Origin: Apus apus
Lineage: Eukaryota; Chordata; Aves; Apodiformes; Apodidae
Length of the DNA: 64,000 nucleotides
Reading direction: 5' to 3'
NCBI RefSeq assembly: GCF_020740795.1
Contig: NC_067285.1
Coordinates: forward strand, 14,686,001-14,750,000
In this document: piece after piece, positions 61,101-64,000 of the stretch
Layout: every line of letters starts with the position of its first letter
Position numbering within the stretch: the stretch's first letter is position 1
Notes under the pieces: generated by a model
Told to the model about the DNA's origin: nothing
The model's input: the letters and a program-made list of their open reading frames with translations, nothing else
Database searches by the model: none
Translations under genes and position numbers: made by a program

Positions 61101-62055
61101 CAACAAGCAGAGTAGGTCAGTGCCCTCACCCTGGCACCTGGGGGGTTGTCCCCACCAGGCACCCCCTCCCCGTGCTGCTCCTGCCTGTACCTCTTTGTGA
61201 GCAGCAGAGTTGGATTCCCAGAAGCGCTGCACTTTGCTGAAGGTGACGTTGGTGCAGTCACTCAACCCGCTCAGGAAGGTGCCAGAGGACTTTTCCGTGG
61301 TGGCTTCCACAGCATCATCCTCCTCCATACAGCACTGAGCACTGTCATTCCTTCGCTCCAAACGCAGGGATCCTGACTGCAGCTCATTGTGCAGCTTCAA
61401 GGCATCTACTGTCAAGTTGCTTTTCCCTGCTGGGGTGAAGAAGTACGTTCAGAACTGCAAAGTTTACCTGCAGGCCTGACAACCAGACCGCCAAGGCACA
61501 GGTTCAGCCCCTCACAGACTACAGTGCTCCAAGGTCTGTCCTGCCCACCGTGCAGCCTTCAGAGCAGCAGTCGGTCGCGTTTGTCTCCGCGCCAGACGCC
61601 ACAGCAGCACTTACAGGCAGGGCCAGGAGCTTTTGGGAGCCGAAAGGCCTGGCCTCTCCTGCCGTGGGCTCACTGCAGGCCGTGCCCCGTGTCAGTGCGT
61701 CAGGGGGACGGCAACGAGGACACACTCGTCATGCCCCGGGCTCGGCTCTGCTCCCCGGTTTGCTGCCGCTGCCTGCCCCGCGGCGTGGGAGCCAGCGCTC
61801 CGGGCCACCCTGTCCCCAGCGCAGCCCTCGGGACGCGGCGGCTCGCCCCGCAGCCCCCGCCGGGAAGGGCCGGCACAGGCCGCCCCAGGGCTGCGTCCCC
61901 TGCCCCGAGCCCTCACCCGCGGGCCGGCTGCAGAAGCGGCTGCGGGCGGCCAGGCGGTGCTGGCGGGTCTCGGGGTTGCAGTCGCTGCTGTGGCCCTTCC
62001 GCCACCGCTTCAGCTTGCTGGCCGCGCCCGAGCGGAGCCGCCCGCTCCGCGCCAT
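52002..62055 (-). CDS. RRP12: RRP12, ribosomal RNA processing 12 homologue
   Basis: This is a complete gene in 34 coding exons on the minus strand, 3885 coding bases, 1294 residues (human 1297). RRP12 is a nucleolar HEAT-repeat protein needed for small-subunit pre-rRNA processing and export of pre-40S particles (family knowledge). N-terminus: [16 protein letters not shown] and [20 protein letters not shown], both near-identical to human. The middle is HEAT-type helical repeats with the NUC173 region ([60 protein letters not shown]). The C-terminus has an acidic run ([17 protein letters not shown]), PLNFLDPKV, and a basic tail ([38 protein letters not shown]) likely used for nucleolar targeting. 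All 33 introns are GT-AG and each phase closes, with no internal stop or frameshift. Average intron length is only about 190 bases. Head to head with PGAM1. Confidence 0.97.
52289..52371 (-). CDS. RRP12: RRP12 exon 33
   Basis: 83 bases, residues 1234-1260: [20 protein letters not shown], then NRAGLNR. Near-identical to human [20 protein letters not shown]. Donor GTGAGA. Confidence 0.93.
52779..52846 (-). CDS. RRP12: RRP12 exon 32
   Basis: 68 bases, residues 1211-1233: [20 protein letters not shown], then RSK. Donor GTGAGT. Confidence 0.92.
53102..53180 (-). CDS. RRP12: RRP12 exon 31
   Basis: 79 bases, residues 1185-1210: [20 protein letters not shown] to CSQYK. Donor GTAAGT. Confidence 0.92.
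53450..53496 (-). CDS. RRP12: RRP12 exon 30 (47 bp)
   Basis: 47 bases, residues 1169-1184: [16 protein letters not shown]. It is short but phase-correct, with acceptor CTGTAG and donor GTGAGT. Confidence 0.88.
53611..53727 (-). CDS. RRP12: RRP12 exon 29
   Basis: 117 bases, residues 1130-1168: [38 protein letters not shown]. Donor GTACTG. Confidence 0.92.
53857..54029 (-). CDS. RRP12: RRP12 exon 28 (acidic)
   Basis: 173 bases, residues 1072-1129: [20 protein letters not shown] to [15 protein letters not shown]. It contains the strongly acidic then basic segment typical of the family. Donor GTGAGG. Confidence 0.93.
54184..54342 (-). CDS. RRP12: RRP12 exon 27
   Basis: 159 bases, residues 1019-1071: [36 protein letters not shown], then an acidic and proline run. 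Donor GTAAAG. Confidence 0.93.
54453..54544 (-). CDS. RRP12: RRP12 exon 26
   Basis: 92 bases, residues 989-1018: [20 protein letters not shown], then [10 protein letters not shown]. Donor GTGAGC. Confidence 0.93.
54857..55014 (-). CDS. RRP12: RRP12 exon 25
   Basis: 158 bases, residues 936-988: [20 protein letters not shown] to AKHIQMM. Donor GTGAGA. Confidence 0.93.
55111..55218 (-). CDS. RRP12: RRP12 exon 24
   Basis: 108 bases, residues 900-935: [20 protein letters not shown] to LFFEFK. Donor GTGAGC. Confidence 0.93.
55345..55450 (-). CDS. RRP12: RRP12 exon 23
   Basis: 106 bases, residues 865-899: [20 protein letters not shown] to RFGPTPQ. Donor GTGAGC. Confidence 0.93.
55532..55612 (-). 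CDS. RRP12: RRP12 exon 22
   Basis: 27 codons, residues 838-864: [20 protein letters not shown], then ITALVPE. Donor GTGAGC. Confidence 0.93.
55725..55883 (-). CDS. RRP12: RRP12 exon 21
   Basis: 53 codons, residues 785-837: [20 protein letters not shown] to [10 protein letters not shown]. Donor GTGAGA. Confidence 0.93.
56087..56180 (-). CDS. RRP12: RRP12 exon 20
   Basis: 94 bases, residues 753-784: [20 protein letters not shown] to TIQPSLQ. Donor GTGAGT. Confidence 0.93.
56364..56431 (-). CDS. RRP12: RRP12 exon 19
   Basis: 68 bases, residues 731-752: [20 protein letters not shown], then FA. Donor GTAACA. Confidence 0.93.
56795..56949 (-). CDS. RRP12: RRP12 exon 18
   Basis: 155 bases, residues 679-730: [20 protein letters not shown] to AYLTITNPQ. 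Donor GTGAGG. Confidence 0.93.
57048..57210 (-). CDS. RRP12: RRP12 exon 17
   Basis: 163 bases, residues 625-678: [20 protein letters not shown] to [12 protein letters not shown]. The donor GTTGGA is weak. Confidence 0.93.
57321..57385 (-). CDS. RRP12: RRP12 exon 16
   Basis: 65 bases, residues 603-624: [20 protein letters not shown], then WQ. Donor GTAATG. Confidence 0.93.
57543..57664 (-). CDS. RRP12: RRP12 exon 15
   Basis: 122 bases, residues 562-602: [20 protein letters not shown] to AALKSR. Donor GTGAGG. Confidence 0.93.
57837..57979 (-). CDS. RRP12: RRP12 exon 14
   Basis: 143 bases, residues 515-561: [20 protein letters not shown] to PLEIDGK. Donor GTGAGT. Confidence 0.93.
58230..58344 (-). 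CDS. RRP12: RRP12 exon 13
   Basis: 115 bases, residues 476-514: [20 protein letters not shown] to CQPIMRK. Donor GTGAGC. Confidence 0.93.
58498..58595 (-). CDS. RRP12: RRP12 exon 12
   Basis: 98 bases, residues 444-475: [20 protein letters not shown] to YLCKMF. Donor GTGAGG. Confidence 0.93.
58755..58866 (-). CDS. RRP12: RRP12 exon 11
   Basis: 112 bases, residues 406-443: [20 protein letters not shown] to AAAAWTLK. Donor GTACCA. Confidence 0.93.
58944..59035 (-). CDS. RRP12: RRP12 exon 10
   Basis: 92 bases, residues 376-405: [20 protein letters not shown], then [10 protein letters not shown]. Donor GTGCAA. Confidence 0.93.
59050..59073 (+). repeat. (GGTG)n microsatellite in RRP12 intron 9
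   Basis: About five tandem copies of GGTG, sitting about 15 bases upstream (plus coordinates above) of the exon 10 acceptor at 59036-59037. On the gene strand it reads as a CCAC pyrimidine-rich tract. Confidence 0.7.
59121..59219 (-). CDS. RRP12: RRP12 exon 9
   Basis: 33 codons, residues 343-375: [20 protein letters not shown] to ELNAQIIT. Acceptor TTTGCAG, donor GTAAGT. Confidence 0.93.
59505..59632 (-). CDS. RRP12: RRP12 exon 8
   Basis: 128 bases, residues 300-342: [20 protein letters not shown] to [10 protein letters not shown]. Donor GTGAGC. Confidence 0.93.
59919..60057 (-). CDS. RRP12: RRP12 exon 7
   Basis: 139 bases, residues 254-299: [20 protein letters not shown] to CVQEIEKAG. The donor GTGTGG is a weak match to consensus. 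Confidence 0.92.
60172..60288 (-). CDS. RRP12: RRP12 exon 6
   Basis: 39 codons, residues 215-253: [20 protein letters not shown] to CVHTKPK. Acceptor TTGTAG, donor GTGAGC. Confidence 0.93.
60435..60540 (-). CDS. RRP12: RRP12 exon 5
   Basis: 106 bases, residues 179-214: [20 protein letters not shown] to SALRW. Donor GTGAGT. Confidence 0.93.
60725..60801 (-). CDS. RRP12: RRP12 exon 4
   Basis: 77 bases, residues 154-178: [20 protein letters not shown], then NLVIK. Acceptor TCCTAG, donor GTGAGT. Confidence 0.93.
61010..61093 (-). CDS. RRP12: RRP12 exon 3
   Basis: 28 codons, residues 126-153: [20 protein letters not shown], then ETEYFAAL. Acceptor CTGTAG, donor GTGAGT. Confidence 0.93.
61191..61426 (-). 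CDS. RRP12: RRP12 exon 2
   Basis: Residues 47-125: [51 protein letters not shown]. The acceptor reads CAGCAG, so a second in-phase start 3 bases upstream (61429) is possible. Donor GTACAG. Confidence 0.93.
61917..62055 (-). CDS. RRP12: RRP12 exon 1
   Basis: Residues 1-46. The ATG is at 62053-62055, with [20 protein letters not shown] inside. It ends RFCSRPAG-like before the donor GTGAGG at 61911-61916. Confidence 0.95.
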
Positions 62056-62583
62056 GCTGGGCCCGGCTCCGCGTGCCGCCGCGCCGCGCCCCCTCCCTTC
62101 CGCTTCCGGCGCCCGCCGCCATCTTGAGTGAGGGCAAGGCTGCCCTCAGGGCGGGCCGGGAGAGGGGCCGGGGAAGCCGAGCGGGGTCGCCCCCCGCGGG
62201 GGCTTGGGCGGGAGACCCGGGGCAGCCACCGAAGGAGCGTCCCCCTGACGGGGAGGGCCGGCGCCGCCGGTGCTGCCGCTCTGCGGAACCGCGGGCCCCG
62301 GCTCCGCTCCCGGCGCCGCGCGGGACCCCGGGCGGGCCGCCCCGCGCCCGTGACGTCACGCGCTGAAGGTCGCGCCGCCCTTCCCGCGCGCGCCATGCGC
62401 TACGTGCGCCTCCGCCCGCGCGCCGCCCTGCGCGTGCGCACCGGCCCCCCCCCCCCCCTCGCCTCGCCGCGCGCGGGGGGGGCGGGGCGGCGCCGGGAGC
62501 GTCAGTCGCGCGCGGCGGCAGCGGCGGCAGCGCGAGGCGAGGGAGCGCGCGCAGACCGGCCTCCTCTCGGTGCCGTTCCCGCC
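62056..62583. promoter_or_regulatory. RRP12 / PGAM1 divergent CpG-island promoter
   Basis: These are 528 bases between two head-to-head start codons. Visible motifs: two adjacent ETS cores (cttccg and cttccgg) at 62097-62109 and a YY1-type GCCGCCATCTTG at 62115-62126 close to the RRP12 side. There is a full palindromic CRE TGACGTCA at 62351-62358 and NRF1-type TGCGCGTGCGCA at 62429-62440 nearer PGAM1. There is a run of 14 C at 62445-62458. No TATA box is seen. Start sites are not fixed; ETS+YY1 near the ATG is the usual layout for ribosome-biogenesis genes (family knowledge). Confidence 0.75.

Positions 62584-64000
<1,417 letters not shown>

Overview
This window is eukaryotic and reads as bird nuclear DNA. 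It holds GC-rich promoter islands, short introns, CR1-type LINE fragments with the usual 3' tail, and four vertebrate genes with GT-AG introns in the order SLIT1 - ARHGAP19 - RRP12 - PGAM1. That order matches human 10q24. The species cannot be fixed from the sequence alone.

Layout. Positions 1-14730 hold the 5' part of SLIT1 on the minus strand: a signal peptide/LRRNT exon at a CpG island, an 11.4 kb first intron, and three identical-size 72-bp leucine-rich-repeat exons; the rest of the gene lies beyond base 1. Positions about 15.3-24.9 kb are intergenic, with no supported gene. Positions about 24.9-48.73 kb hold ARHGAP19 on the minus strand, with 11 confident coding exons and an unresolved last exon. 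It contains two antisense CR1 insertions and a 12.3 kb first intron with several AT-rich blocks that look like noncoding constrained elements. Positions about 48.8-52.0 kb are intergenic. Here human has FRAT1 and FRAT2, and I can find no FRAT reading frame. Positions 52002-62055 hold RRP12 on the minus strand, complete in 34 coding exons: 1294 codons plus stop, with every splice phase closing. Positions 62584-64000 hold PGAM1 on the plus strand, with exons 1-2 and most of exon 3 before the window ends. RRP12 and PGAM1 are head to head across a 528-bp CpG-rich divergent promoter.

How the genes work. They are not an operon or a pathway cluster. SLIT1 is a secreted axon-guidance ligand. ARHGAP19 is a RhoA GTPase-activating protein linked to mitosis. 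RRP12 is a nucleolar HEAT-repeat factor for small-subunit ribosome maturation and export. PGAM1 is the glycolytic phosphoglycerate mutase. The shared promoter of RRP12 and PGAM1 could couple ribosome building with glycolysis, but that is an inference.

I found no CRISPR array, tRNA, rRNA, plasmid, phage or toxin system, and no credible new protein-coding system. The more unusual items are the missing FRAT genes, a constrained-looking block in the same interval, an X-box-like site in SLIT1 intron 1, a TTGCAC minisatellite beside SLIT1 exon 1, the uncertain ARHGAP19 C-terminus, and the RRP12/PGAM1 promoter.
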